From Sphingomonas sp. G-3-2-10 (GTDB taxonomy: Bacteria; Pseudomonadota; Alphaproteobacteria; Sphingomonadales; Sphingomonadaceae), in the NCBI RefSeq assembly GCF_012927115.1, contig NZ_JABBFY010000001.1, positions 3,100,001 to 3,164,000 on the forward strand: a DNA stretch of 64,000 bases, read 5' to 3'. The position numbers were made by a program, and so were the translations under genes. Under the pieces are notes generated by a model. The model ran no database searches, was not told the origin of the DNA, and worked only from the letters and a program-made list of their open reading frames with translations. This document shows, one piece after another, positions 35,242 to 44,237 of this stretch; position 1 is the stretch's first letter; the number at the start of each line of letters is the position of its first letter.

Positions 35242-36723
35242 ATGACCAGTCTTTCCCCCGCCGGCACCGAAGCCGCCGACATCCTGGCCGCGCTCGGCTG
35301 CCCCCTCACCGCCGCCGGGCGCACCTCGCCGGTCGACGGATCGACCATGCCCGCCGTTCCCGAATGCGAGTCGGTCGATGCCGCCATCGCCCGCTCGGTC
35401 ACTGCGTTCGAAGCGTGGCGTTCGGTGCCCGGCCCGGTGCGCGGCCAGCTCGTCCGGCTGTTCGGCGAAGCCTTGCGCGAGCATCGCGACGCGCTGGGCC
35501 GGCTGGTGACGATCGAGACCGGCAAGCCGCTTTCCGAAGGCGTCGGCGAAGTGCAGGAGATGATCGACATCTGCGAATTCGCGGTCGGCCTTTCCCGCCA
35601 GCTTTACGGCCTGACCATCGCCAGCGAGCGCGCGAGCCATCACATGCGCGAGATGTGGCACCCGCTGGGGCCGGTCGCGGTGATCAGCGCGTTCAACTTT
35701 CCGGTCGCGGTCTGGGCATGGAATGCCTGCCTCGCGCTGGTCTGCGGCGACAGCGTGTTGTGGAAGCCGAGCGAGAAGACGCCTGTCACCGCATGGGCCG
35801 TCCAGTCGGTGTTCGATCGGGTGGTGAAGGACTTCGGCGCCCCCGAGGGCCTGTCGCAACTCGTCACCGGCGGACGCGATGCGGGCGAGGCGCTTGCCCG
35901 CGATCCGCGCATCCCGCTCGTCTCGGCGACCGGCAGCGTGCCGATGGGCCGCGCGGTCGCCACGGTCGTCGCCGGGCGTCTGGGCCGCAGCCTGCTCGAA
36001 CTGGGCGGCAATGCCGCGACGATCGTCGCCCCCACCGCCGATCTGGAACTGGCGTTGCGCGCCATCGCGTTCGGCGCGGCGGGCACGACCGGCCAGCGCT
36101 GCACCACGATGCGGCGGCTGATCGTGCATGACAGCATCTACGACGCGCTGCTGCCGCGCCTGAAAAAGGCGTTCGGATCGCTGCGCATCGGCGATCCGCG
36201 CAAGGGCGACACGCTGATCGGTCCGATGATCGATGCCGGCGCGGTCAAGGCGATGAGCGCGGCGCTGGAACGCGCGCGCGCCGAAGGTGGCGAAGTGACC
36301 GGCGGCGAATGGCTGGGCGATTGCTATGTCGCGCCGGCGCTGGCCGAGATGCCGGGCCAGAGCGATCTGGTGCGCGAGGAGACCTTCGCCCCGATCCTCT
36401 ATGTCCTGCGCTATTCGGAGTTCGACGAAGCGATCGCGCTTCAGCGCGACGTGCCGCAGGGCCTGTCCTCGTCGATCCTGACCAACGATCTGCGCGAAGC
36501 CGAGGCGTTCCTGTCGGCCACGGGCTCCGATTGCGGCATCGCCAATATCAATATGGGCACGAGCGGCGCCGAGATCGGCGGCGCGTTCGGCGGCGAGAAG
36601 GAAACCGGCGGCGGGCGCGAGTCCGGATCGGACAGCTGGAAGGCCTATATGCGCCGCCAGACCCAGAACGTGAATTACGGCCGCACCCTGCCGCTGGCGC
36701 AGGGCGTCGAATTCGACCTGTGA
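35242..36723 (+). CDS. ALDH7-type aldehyde dehydrogenase (aminoadipate semialdehyde/P6C dehydrogenase-like)
   Basis: A 493-residue NAD(P)-dependent aldehyde dehydrogenase. Catalytic Cys287 lies in GQRCTT and the general-base Glu253 in LELGGN. ISAFNFPVAVWAWN and NMGTSGAEIGGAFGGEKETGG patterns are typical of the ALDH7 (antiquitin/AmaB) branch, which oxidises 2-aminoadipate 6-semialdehyde in lysine breakdown. No other lysine-catabolic genes are adjacent, so the substrate is an inference. A terminator-like hairpin follows the stop. Confidence 0.92.
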   Translation: MTSLSPAGTEAADILAALGCPLTAAGRTSPVDGSTMPAVPECESVDAAIARSVTAFEAWRSVPGPVRGQLVRLFGEALREHRDALGRLVTIETGKPLSEGVGEVQEMIDICEFAVGLSRQLYGLTIASERASHHMREMWHPLGPVAVISAFNFPVAVWAWNACLALVCGDSVLWKPSEKTPVTAWAVQSVFDRVVKDFGAPEGLSQLVTGGRDAGEALARDPRIPLVSATGSVPMGRAVATVVAGRLGRSLLELGGNAATIVAPTADLELALRAIAFGAAGTTGQRCTTMRRLIVHDSIYDALLPRLKKAFGSLRIGDPRKGDTLIGPMIDAGAVKAMSAALERARAEGGEVTGGEWLGDCYVAPALAEMPGQSDLVREETFAPILYVLRYSEFDEAIALQRDVPQGLSSSILTNDLREAEAFLSATGSDCGIANINMGTSGAEIGGAFGGEKETGGGRESGSDSWKAYMRRQTQNVNYGRTLPLAQGVEFDL

Positions 36724-36730
36724 CGGGAAA

Positions 36731-36756
36731 GGGCGGGGCGCCGAAGCACCCCGCCC
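36731..36756. terminator. Hairpin between convergent genes
   Basis: GGGCGGGG (36731-36738) pairs with CCCCGCCC (36749-36756). It lies 7 nt after the ALDH stop and 6 nt before the stop of the convergent small gene, and could end transcription from both sides. Confidence 0.7.
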
Positions 36757-36762
36757 CTCGCT

Positions 36763-37086
36763 TCAGCCGATATCGGCGATCAGGAAGGCGATCACCACCA
36801 CGGTGACCACCAGCAAAGCGGCGATGGCATAGCCGGTCATCGACGGCTTGAACGCCTTGGGATGATCGGCGCGAAGCTGGTCCATCTTCGCCTGCATCCC
36901 CGGCCGCGAGGACAGCGAGCCGCGCTGGAGGATCGGGGCGCTGGTCATGAACAGCAATGCGCGTTCGACTTCGGCGGGCATCACATCGGGATAGCGCCGG
37001 AGAATGTCCTCGACCGCCGCGACGGTGGTGTCGGCCGCGTCGCGCGGAACGGTCCATTCGGGGTTGGATTCATGTTCGATAATCAT
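36763..37086 (-). CDS. Small protein with C-terminal membrane anchor
   Basis: A 107-residue protein: soluble acidic N-terminal part (MIIEHESNPEW, then a helical segment VAAVEDILRRYPD) and one C-terminal transmembrane helix (GYAIAALLVVTVVVIAFLIADIG). The N-terminus would face the cytoplasm if tail-anchored. ATG 37086 begins the conserved-looking part; an upstream in-frame ATG at 37137 is less likely. No family recognised. Confidence 0.7.
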   Translation of the reverse strand: MIIEHESNPEWTVPRDAADTTVAAVEDILRRYPDVMPAEVERALLFMTSAPILQRGSLSSRPGMQAKMDQLRADHPKAFKPSMTGYAIAALLVVTVVVIAFLIADIG

Positions 37087-37199
37087 CGGATACTGCCTTG
37101 CATGGCGCGCGCCGCTGCCCGTGGCAGCCCGGCGCACGCATCGTATTGAGCGCCCGCCCGATCAGGCCGGGCAGGCGAATTGCTTGAAATGGGGAAGGA

Positions 37200-37568
37200 T
37201 CAGGCCAGTGGCGGCGCGCGCGGCTGCGCGGCGATGCGCCAGCGCAGCGGCTGCTGGATCGTCCCGGCCGCGGCGACCGGAGCGACCGGGGCGCTCGCGA
37301 CATGGACAAGCGCCGGCGCCAGCGGAAGCAGCGCCGGACCATCGTCGAAATCGCGGCCCGAACCGGGCTTCGATCCATGAACGGTCCGCCGCGCATCGAC
37401 ATGGCGGTCCTGCGATTGCAGCGCATGGGGAGCCGGCGACTGGGCGCTGACGATCGTGACGCCATTGCTGCCCGGCGCCCCGCCCGGATCGGGCAGGACG
37501 GCAAGGAACAGCGCGACCGCGAAGCAAAGCAACGCGGTGCCTGCCGAACGGAAGCGTTCGAGGGTCAC
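37200..37568 (-). CDS. Hypothetical small protein with N-terminal signal/anchor
   Basis: A 122-residue reading frame from GTG 37568. It has a hydrophobic segment (residues about 9-25, GTALLCFAVALFLAVLP) followed by a Pro/Ala-rich, low-complexity tail. A TATAGT hexamer lies 6 nt before the GTG (37575-37580), which could be a -10 for a near-leaderless mRNA, but no good -35 is seen. Coding status is uncertain; no family recognised. Confidence 0.45.
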   Translation of the reverse strand: MTLERFRSAGTALLCFAVALFLAVLPDPGGAPGSNGVTIVSAQSPAPHALQSQDRHVDARRTVHGSKPGSGRDFDDGPALLPLAPALVHVASAPVAPVAAAGTIQQPLRWRIAAQPRAPPLA

Positions 37569-37701
37569 GCTCGGACTATAGGGTATCGGGGCCGAAAAAG
37601 CGACCCGGGCAGCGGTCGAACGGACATGACCGGCAAGCAGCCGCTCGATCTGCGCGAGCGGAAGCCACCGGTCACGTCGCCCCTATCAAGGACGGCAGCG
37701 C

Positions 37702-37983
37702 TTATTTCTTGCTGTCGAGATGATCCTTGTAGATCGCGGCGCCGCCACCGAGATACGCCCCGATCGCGAAGCCGATGGCCGTGCCGATGCCCGGAACGAT
37801 CGAACCGACAGCCGCGCCGATCGCCGCGCCCGTACCGATCGGCACCAGGCCGCCTGCCGCACGCTCATATTCGCGCGCCTCGAATTCCTGAGCGGCCTGT
37901 TCGCCCTGCTCGTGCCGAATACGCCTTGCCCGCCGCTGGATGTCGTCGTCGATCCGTCCAAATCCGCTCCGCATGAGTTTCAT
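37702..37983 (-). CDS. Glycine-zipper membrane-associated small protein
   Basis: A protein of about 93 residues. A charged helical N-terminal half (RIDDDIQRRARRIRHEQGEQ) is followed by a Gly/Ala-rich hydrophobic stretch with repeated G-x3-G spacing (GTGAAIGAAVGSIVPGIG, then TAIGFAIGAYLGGG), as in glycine-zipper proteins. ATG 37974 has AGGGA at ideal spacing and is a good alternative start. An AT-rich stretch upstream (38038-38138) is the likely promoter. Role unknown. Confidence 0.65.
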   Translation of the reverse strand: MKLMRSGFGRIDDDIQRRARRIRHEQGEQAAQEFEAREYERAAGGLVPIGTGAAIGAAVGSIVPGIGTAIGFAIGAYLGGGAAIYKDHLDSKK

Positions 37984-38138
37984 CCCTGCCAGATTGCGCC
38001 TCCAGTCAGAAGTGGCGGAATCGTTAATTAGTTCCACACCATCGCGATATTCGGCAGACTATTCGGTCGGAATTGGATGTATCAAAATATAGTTCTCGTG
38101 TTTATTTCGATCTATCAGTATTTTATCTTGGATGCTTA

Positions 38139-39302
38139 CTAAAGCGACCGCGCGATCAGCAGCTTCATGATCTCGCTCGATCCGCCATAGATGCGCTGGA
38201 CGCGGCTGTTCCGGAACATCCGCGCGATCGGATAGTCGTTGATATAGCCATAGCCGCCGTGGAGCTGGAGACAGGCGTCGACGATCTCCCACTCGGTCTC
38301 GGTCACCCACAGCTTGGCGATCGCGGCGGTGGTCAGGTCGAGCGTGCCGTCGACATAGCGCTGGACGCAATCGTTGACATAGACCTTGGCCACCGTCGCC
38401 TTGGCCTTGCATTCGGCCAGCTTGAACTGGGTGTTCTGGAAATCGAAGATGCGCTGGCCGAACGCCTCGCGTTCCTTGACATAGTCGGTGGTGGTTTCGA
38501 GCGCGCGTTCCATCGTCTGGACGCTGCCGACGGCGATGATCAGCCGTTCGCGCGGCAGCTCGGCCATCAGCTGGCGGAAGCCCTGCCCTTCGCGGTCGCC
38601 CAGCAGATTGTCGGCGGGCACCCACACATCGTCGAAGAACAGCTCGCTGGTGTCCTGCGCATCCTGCCCGATCTTGTCGAGCGCCTTGCCCCGGCGGAAT
38701 CCCTCGGCCTGGTCCGCTTCGACCACCAGCAACGACACGCCCTTGCCGCCCAGCGCCGGATCGGTCTTGGCGACGACGATGATGAAGTCGGCGATCTGGC
38801 CGTTCGAGATGAAGGTCTTCGCGCCGTTGATGCGATAGCCGTTGCCGTCCTTCAGCGCGGTGGTGCGGATCGCCTGCAGGTCCGATCCGGCGCCCGGCTC
38901 GCTCATCGCGATTGCCGCGACGCTCTCGCCCGAACAGAGTTTGGGCAGCCAGCGCCGCTTCTGCTCCTCGGTGCCGTGCGCCAGCACATAGGGCAGGATG
39001 ATCACATTGTGCAGCGACAGGGCGAACCCCTCGACGCCGTGCTTCGCGACTTGCTCGACCAGCGCGACATCGTGGCGGAAATCGCCGCCCGCGCCGCCAT
39101 ATTCGGTGGGAATCGCGACGCCGAGCAGCCCGGCCTCGCCTGCCTGCCGCCAGAAGCTGCGATCGACCTGCCCTTCGTCGCGCCATTTCTGGATGCGTTC
39201 GGGCGTCGCTTCGCGTTCGAAGAAGCGCGCAGCGCTGTCGGCCAGCAATTCGATCTCGGGATCGCGCATACAGGCAGGCGGCGGCACGTCGAGTACGGGC
39301 AT
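38139..39302 (-). CDS. Acyl-CoA dehydrogenase (long-chain type)
   Basis: A 387-residue flavoprotein that introduces a trans-2 double bond into acyl-CoA. FAD/substrate motifs include AMSEPGAGSD and TFISNG. The C-terminal RVQRIYGGSSEIMK lacks the Glu of the medium-chain YEGT motif and matches long-chain enzymes such as mammalian LCAD, where the base lies earlier; the Glu in ALETTTDYVKER is the probable equivalent. A perfect AAGGAG precedes the ATG, 10 nt after the racemase stop. The two probably act together on branched or steroid-like acyl-CoA. Confidence 0.93.
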   Translation of the reverse strand: MPVLDVPPPACMRDPEIELLADSAARFFEREATPERIQKWRDEGQVDRSFWRQAGEAGLLGVAIPTEYGGAGGDFRHDVALVEQVAKHGVEGFALSLHNVIILPYVLAHGTEEQKRRWLPKLCSGESVAAIAMSEPGAGSDLQAIRTTALKDGNGYRINGAKTFISNGQIADFIIVVAKTDPALGGKGVSLLVVEADQAEGFRRGKALDKIGQDAQDTSELFFDDVWVPADNLLGDREGQGFRQLMAELPRERLIIAVGSVQTMERALETTTDYVKEREAFGQRIFDFQNTQFKLAECKAKATVAKVYVNDCVQRYVDGTLDLTTAAIAKLWVTETEWEIVDACLQLHGGYGYINDYPIARMFRNSRVQRIYGGSSEIMKLLIARSL

Positions 39303-39312
39303 GCGAGTCTCC

Positions 39313-40443
39313 TTATCGAAAGGTGCCGGCGGCGCGCAGTTCGGCGATCCGCTCCGGGGAATAGCCGAGCCCGGCGAGCAAAGCCTCGGTATCCTCGCCT
39401 ACCTCGCGCGGCGGCGTGGGCGGATCGGCAGGCGTGCCCGACAGGCGCGGCGCGGGGGCAGGCTCGGTCTTGCCGCCCACTTCGATGAAGGTGCCGCGCG
39501 CGGCGTTGTGCGGATGCGCCGCAGCCTCGGCCATTGTCAGGATCGGCGCGACGCAGGCGCCGGTCGAATCGAACGCATCGACCCATTCGTCGCGCGGGCG
39601 CGTGGCGAACAGCGCATCGAGCCGCGCGATCTGCCGCGTCCAGCCCGACGGATCGAGCTGGCTGGCGAAATCGGGATCGTCCTTCAGCCCCAGCCCTTCG
39701 ACCAGCACCGCCCAGAATTGCGGCTCGATCGCGCCGACCGAGATGAACTTGCCGTCGCTACAGGCATAGGTGCGGTAGAAGGGCGCCGCGCCGCTCAGCA
39801 TCGTCGCGCCCGGCCCGTCGCGCCACAGCCCGGCGGCACGCATCCCCCAGCTCATCGCCGCGATCATCGCCGCGCCGTCGGTCATCGCGGCATCGACCAC
39901 CTGCCCCGCGCCGCCGCGCTGCACCGACAGCAGCGCCGCGAGCATCCCGAAGGCGAGCATCATCCCCCCGCCGCCATAGTCGGCGACATAGTTGAACGGC
40001 GGTACGGGCGGCTGACCGGGGATGCCGATCCCTTCCAGCACACCCGCTATGGCGATGTAATTGATGTCGTGCCCCGGCGCGTCCGCCAGCGGCCCTTCCT
40101 GCCCCCATCCGGTCATCCGGCCATAGACCAGCTTCGGATTGTCGCCGATCAGCAGCTCCGGCCCCAGCCCCAGCCGTTCCATCACGCCCGGACGGAACCC
40201 CTCGATCACGCCATCGGCGCTGCGGCACAGGTCGCGCGCCACGGACACCCCCTCGGGTGTCTTGAGGTCGATCACCGCGGACCGGCGCGAGCGGGCCAGC
40301 GAACGCGGGCCGAAGCCGCCGCCGTGCCGCTCGATCCGGATCACTTCGGCGCCATGATCGCCCAGCATCATCGCGCAGAACGGGCCCGGCCCGATCCCGG
40401 CGAATTCGACGATGCGCAATCCCGCAAGCGCCCCGGCCATCAT
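39313..40443 (-). CDS. Alpha-methylacyl-CoA racemase (CaiB/BaiF family)
   Basis: A 376-residue CaiB/BaiF-fold protein. Residues known from mycobacterial MCR as catalytic are present at nearly the same numbers: His125 in PGHDINY, Asp155 in NYVADYGGGG, and Glu240 in VGAIEPQFW. This favours racemase over CoA-transferase activity. It would convert (R)- to (S)-2-methylacyl-CoA, making the substrate for the acyl-CoA dehydrogenase encoded next. GGGAGAGG precedes the tandem ATG codons at 40443 and 40440. An operator-like repeat lies 22 bp upstream. Confidence 0.92.
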   Translation of the reverse strand: MMAGALAGLRIVEFAGIGPGPFCAMMLGDHGAEVIRIERHGGGFGPRSLARSRRSAVIDLKTPEGVSVARDLCRSADGVIEGFRPGVMERLGLGPELLIGDNPKLVYGRMTGWGQEGPLADAPGHDINYIAIAGVLEGIGIPGQPPVPPFNYVADYGGGGMMLAFGMLAALLSVQRGGAGQVVDAAMTDGAAMIAAMSWGMRAAGLWRDGPGATMLSGAAPFYRTYACSDGKFISVGAIEPQFWAVLVEGLGLKDDPDFASQLDPSGWTRQIARLDALFATRPRDEWVDAFDSTGACVAPILTMAEAAAHPHNAARGTFIEVGGKTEPAPAPRLSGTPADPPTPPREVGEDTEALLAGLGYSPERIAELRAAGTFR

Positions 40444-40464
40444 CCTCTCCCGGAGCGTGGAACC

Positions 40465-40490
40465 GCTCGCTTACATCGGTGTAAGTGAGC
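40465..40490. promoter_or_regulatory. 26-bp inverted repeat upstream of the racemase/dehydrogenase operon
   Basis: GCTC-n-CTTACA-N4-TGTAAG-n-GAGC forms a nearly perfect palindrome (ten of eleven pairs match) 22 bp upstream of the racemase start, in the gap shared with purH. The CTTACA/TGTAAG core has the size of a TetR- or MarR-type operator. No regulator is encoded beside it. Confidence 0.65.
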
Positions 40491-40559
40491 ATGGCTTTCC
40501 CCGCAATCCGTCACGGATGGGGTTGCGCGCGCGGCCATGATCCGTAGAGGAGCGCGCTC

Positions 40560-42149
40560 ATGGATCAGGTCAAAATCGCCCGCGCGCTGCTCTCGGTCTC
40601 CGACAAGAGCGGAATCATCGAACTCGGCCAGGCACTCGCCCGCCACGGTGTCGAACTCGTCTCCACCGGCGGCACCGCCACTGCGCTGCGCGATGCGGGG
40701 CTGACGGTCAGCGACATTTCCGACCTGACCGGCTTTCCCGAGATGATGGATGGCCGGGTCAAGACCCTCCACCCCAAGGTTCATGGCGGCCTGCTCGCGG
40801 TGCGCGACGACGCCGGGCACATGGCTTCGGCGAACGAGCATGCGATCGGCATGATCGATCTGGTCGTGGTCAATCTCTACCCCTTCGCCGCTACCGTCGC
40901 GAAGGGCGCGGACCGCGACACGATCATCGAGAATATCGATATCGGCGGCCCGTCGATGGTCCGCTCGGCGGCGAAGAACCACGCCTTCGTCACGATCGTC
41001 ACCGATCCGGCCGACTATGCCGAGCTGATCGCGGCGATGGACGCCAATGGTGGCGCGACGAGCCTCGATTTCCGCAAGCGCCTCGCCGCGCGCGCCTTTG
41101 CCGCCACCGCGACTTATGACGGGATGATCGCCAGCTGGTTCGGCTTTGCCGATCAGCAACAGCTGTTCCCCGAAACGCTGCCGATCACGCTGAAGCACAA
41201 TGCCACGCTGCGCTATGGCGAGAATCCGCACCAGCAGGCGGCCTTCTATGCCGCGACCGGCCCCTCGACGCCCGGCATCGGCCAGGCGCGGCAGGTGCAG
41301 GGCAAGGAGCTGAGCTACAACAACCTCAACGACGCCGATGCCGCGCTCGAACTGATCAGCGAGTTCCGCGATGCCGATCCGTCGGTGGTGATCGTCAAGC
41401 ACGCCAATCCCTGCGGTGTTGCGACCGCGGCGACGCTGGAGGAAGCCTATGCCGCGGCATTTGCTTGCGACACCGTGTCGGCGTTCGGCGGGATCATCGC
41501 GCTGAACCGCACGCTGGACGAAGCGACTGCCAAGGCGATCGCGGGCATCTTCACCGAAGTGGTGGTGGCACCCGACGCCGACGAAGCGGCGCTTGCCGTG
41601 TTCGCCGCGAAGAAGAATCTCCGCCTGCTGCTGACCGGCGAGCTGCCCAATCCGGCGCGCGGCGGGATCACCGCCAAGTCGATCACCGGCGGCTGGCTGA
41701 TCCAGTCGCGCGACAATGGCGCGGTTGCGCAGAGCGATCTCAAGGTTGTGACCAAGCGCCAGCCGACCCCGAGCGAACTCGCCGACTGCCTGTTCGCGTG
41801 GAAGGTCGCCAAGCACGTCAAGTCGAACGCCATCGTCTATGCCAAGGGCGGCAGCACCGCCGGCGTTGGCGCGGGCCAGATGAACCGCCTCGAATCCGCG
41901 CGCATCGCCGCGTGGAAGGCCAAGGACGCTGCCGAAAAGGCCGGCTGGGAAACCCCGCGCACGATCGGCTCGGCGGTCGCTTCGGACGCCTTCTTCCCCT
42001 TCGCCGATGGCCTGCTGGCGGCGGTCGAAGCCGGCGCCACCGCCGTGATCCAGCCGGGTGGATCGATCCGCGACGAGGAAGTCATCGCCGCAGCCGACGC
42101 AGCGGGCCTCGCGATGATCTTCACCGGAATGCGCCACTTCCGGCACTAA
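40560..42149 (+). CDS. purH: Bifunctional AICAR transformylase/IMP cyclohydrolase
   Basis: A 529-residue enzyme for the last two steps of IMP synthesis. The N-terminal MGS-like cyclohydrolase domain shows [14 protein letters not shown] and [13 protein letters not shown]; the C-terminal transformylase domain has the KHANPCG motif with the catalytic Lys-His pair and a normal C-terminus (GMRHFRH). GAGGAG precedes the ATG. It is divergent from the racemase operon and ends at a strong hairpin. Confidence 0.97.
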   Translation: MDQVKIARALLSVSDKSGIIELGQALARHGVELVSTGGTATALRDAGLTVSDISDLTGFPEMMDGRVKTLHPKVHGGLLAVRDDAGHMASANEHAIGMIDLVVVNLYPFAATVAKGADRDTIIENIDIGGPSMVRSAAKNHAFVTIVTDPADYAELIAAMDANGGATSLDFRKRLAARAFAATATYDGMIASWFGFADQQQLFPETLPITLKHNATLRYGENPHQQAAFYAATGPSTPGIGQARQVQGKELSYNNLNDADAALELISEFRDADPSVVIVKHANPCGVATAATLEEAYAAAFACDTVSAFGGIIALNRTLDEATAKAIAGIFTEVVVAPDADEAALAVFAAKKNLRLLLTGELPNPARGGITAKSITGGWLIQSRDNGAVAQSDLKVVTKRQPTPSELADCLFAWKVAKHVKSNAIVYAKGGSTAGVGAGQMNRLESARIAAWKAKDAAEKAGWETPRTIGSAVASDAFFPFADGLLAAVEAGATAVIQPGGSIRDEEVIAAADAAGLAMIFTGMRHFRH

Positions 42150-42155
42150 GTGCTT

Positions 42156-42191
42156 CCTCTCCCTCTCCCGCCTTCGCGGGAGAGGGAGAGG
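42156..42191. terminator. Strong bidirectional hairpin between purH and flippase genes
   Basis: CCTCTCCCTCTCCCGC (42156-42171) pairs perfectly with 42176-42191 around the loop CTTC: a 16-bp stem. It lies 6 nt after the purH stop and 9 nt before the stop of the convergent flippase gene. T-tracts are poor. Confidence 0.8.
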
Positions 42192-42200
42192 GGTACGGTA

Positions 42201-43697
42201 TCACACCGTGCCGTCGATCCGCGGCGTCTGTTCCTTGGGCATCTTCTGGAACAGCGCCCGGTCCTCGGGGCCGAAGGCCAGCTTGAGCAGCACCGCGAAA
42301 TAGGCCGCCAGCATCAGCGGGATGCCCGCGGTCAGCTGGAGCCATTCGGGCAGCTTGCTGATCAGCACGCCGGTCCCCGCACAGGCGATCATCGCCGCGA
42401 ACAGGCCCCAGCGCAGCCCCGACACGCGCTGGCCGAGCAGGCTGGAGAGCAGCCAGCTCTTGATCACCGATCCGACCAGCAGCGAGAAGGCGAGCGCCAG
42501 CGCCGGGCCGACGGCCTGATAGGCGATGGGATAGCCCAGATCGCGGATGATGATGACGAACACGAAGCTGAGCACGGCCTGAAGGCACAGCATGCCCGTA
42601 GAGATCATCAGATTGCGGTGGCGCGCGATATAGACCAGCCCGCCCTCGGCGATCGCACCGGGTGCCGCGAACACTTCGGCCGCGAGCAGGATGCACAGCG
42701 CCGCCGAACCCGCGACGAAGCCGTGCCCGAGCAAGCCGAGCACCCCGTCCGAAGTGATGCCGATGGTGATCGCGATCGCCGCCTGCACCGCGATCACCCA
42801 GAAGGCGACCTGCCGCACCTGCTTGGCGACGGCGCCCATGTCGCCCGCCGCAAGGCTGCGCGTGACGACGGGCCCGAGGATCGGATCGAAGGTGGTCTTG
42901 AGCCGCTGTGCCGGCGAAGCGAGCTGCTGCGCCATATAATAGATGCCGACCACGGCGGGCGAGAACAGCACGCCCAGGATGAAGCGATCGATGTTGCGCG
43001 ATCCCCACTCCAGCGCATCGGCTCCGGCCAGCGGCGCGTTGGCGCGCGCCATCTGCCACAGCTTCACCGGATGGGGCCGCCAGCCATGCGGCACGCCATA
43101 CATGCGGATCAGCGGCACCATCGCTGCGATCAGCATCGCGAAGGTGGCCAGCACGTACGAGATGATCAGCCCGTCGCGCGACGAATACCATGCCAGCACG
43201 AACGCCGCGCCGCTGATCGTCCACGGCTCGACGATCGCCCGCGCCGTCACCGACGCGCCGACATTGTGCCGGTACGCCAGCGCCGAAAAGGCCACGTCGC
43301 ACCATGCCAGCGCGAAGACGATGCTGGGCAGCAGCCATTCGAGCCCCGTCGCCTGGCTGTTGGGGAACATGATCTGCGGGAACAGCCCCAGCACGAAACT
43401 GGCGCAGACCGATGCGATCAGCGCGACCACCAGCGCATCGGCGACGACGTGGTTGTGCGGCCGGCTGGTGGTGGACAGCGCTTGCGCCAGCCCGCGCTTG
43501 AGCCCGAGCGTGGACAGCAACGCCGCGATCTCGATGACCAGCACCGCCAGCGCGAACCGCCCGACCACTTCGGGACCATACCAGCGCCCGGCGATGAACA
43601 GGAACGGCAAGCGCCCCGCGAGACGGATCACGAATCCGAGGATATTGGTCCGCCCGCCCTTGGCGAGCTGGGCGATGTCGTCGGGTTTCTCAGTCAC
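42201..43697 (-). CDS. Lipopolysaccharide/polysaccharide flippase (MOP superfamily, Wzx-like)
   Basis: A 498-residue protein with about 12-14 membrane helices from end to end, beginning with GGRTNILGFVIRLAGRLPFLFIAGRWYG, which in pattern matches oligosaccharide flippases of the MOP superfamily. It should flip lipid-linked sugar units across the inner membrane. No O-antigen cluster is adjacent. Start is chosen as GTG 43697; a TTG at 43745 would add 16 unlikely residues. Downstream of polA and a small exported protein on the same strand, but with a 60-bp gap. Confidence 0.85.
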   Translation of the reverse strand: MTEKPDDIAQLAKGGRTNILGFVIRLAGRLPFLFIAGRWYGPEVVGRFALAVLVIEIAALLSTLGLKRGLAQALSTTSRPHNHVVADALVVALIASVCASFVLGLFPQIMFPNSQATGLEWLLPSIVFALAWCDVAFSALAYRHNVGASVTARAIVEPWTISGAAFVLAWYSSRDGLIISYVLATFAMLIAAMVPLIRMYGVPHGWRPHPVKLWQMARANAPLAGADALEWGSRNIDRFILGVLFSPAVVGIYYMAQQLASPAQRLKTTFDPILGPVVTRSLAAGDMGAVAKQVRQVAFWVIAVQAAIAITIGITSDGVLGLLGHGFVAGSAALCILLAAEVFAAPGAIAEGGLVYIARHRNLMISTGMLCLQAVLSFVFVIIIRDLGYPIAYQAVGPALALAFSLLVGSVIKSWLLSSLLGQRVSGLRWGLFAAMIACAGTGVLISKLPEWLQLTAGIPLMLAAYFAVLLKLAFGPEDRALFQKMPKEQTPRIDGTV

Positions 43698-43757
43698 GCG
43701 CGGTCGCTGCCCATCGTGCCCCGGGATTAGGCCCAAGACGGCCAAAAGCCAATGGAA

Positions 43758-44225
43758 TCAACGCTCCGTGCTCCAGCCCTGCCAGTCCGATGCCTTCTTG
43801 CCGCTCTTGCGATACTGCATCGTCCCGCCGCGGCGGCCGATCTCCCACATCGTCGCGGCACGCGGGCCATCGACGATGAACAGACTGCGGCCCAGCTGTC
43901 CGGCCAGCGTGCCGTCCGCGGCCGTAGGCGGCTTGCCGCCGGAGCGGATCCAGACGAGCGCCACGACTTCGTCGCGCGCCGCCACCTCCGCATTGGGCGC
44001 CCCCGCCGAAATGCCGACCAGGATCGCTTCGCCCTTCGCGTCGCGCCCGAGATAGAGTGTGCGGCCGCCGGGGGCCGAACCGGCGGGCGTGACCGACGCG
44101 AAGAACTGCGCGCTGCTCGCCATCGCGGCATCGGCTTCGAAATCCGGAGCCTGCTCCTGCGCCATCGCAGGCACGGCGACGACGGATGCCACGACCATGC
44201 CGAACGCCATCAAACCCGTCCGCAT
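43758..44225 (-). CDS. Exported protein of unknown function downstream of polA
   Basis: A 155-residue protein with a clear signal peptide ending VPAMAQ (about residue 22). The mature part is small, with GGRTLYLGRDAKGEAILVG and a Trp/Lys-rich tail (KKASDWQGWSTER). No family recognised. It starts 12 nt after polA and is probably co-transcribed, although an exported product has no obvious link to DNA replication. Confidence 0.72.
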   Translation of the reverse strand: MRTGLMAFGMVVASVVAVPAMAQEQAPDFEADAAMASSAQFFASVTPAGSAPGGRTLYLGRDAKGEAILVGISAGAPNAEVAARDEVVALVWIRSGGKPPTAADGTLAGQLGRSLFIVDGPRAATMWEIGRRGGTMQYRKSGKKASDWQGWSTER

Positions 44226-44237
44226 CTGCGTCTCTCC

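Noticed and set aside
37302..37976. A plus-strand 224-residue reading frame over the small-protein region
   Set aside because: It is Arg-rich and featureless and overlaps the more convincing glycine-zipper gene on the minus strand.
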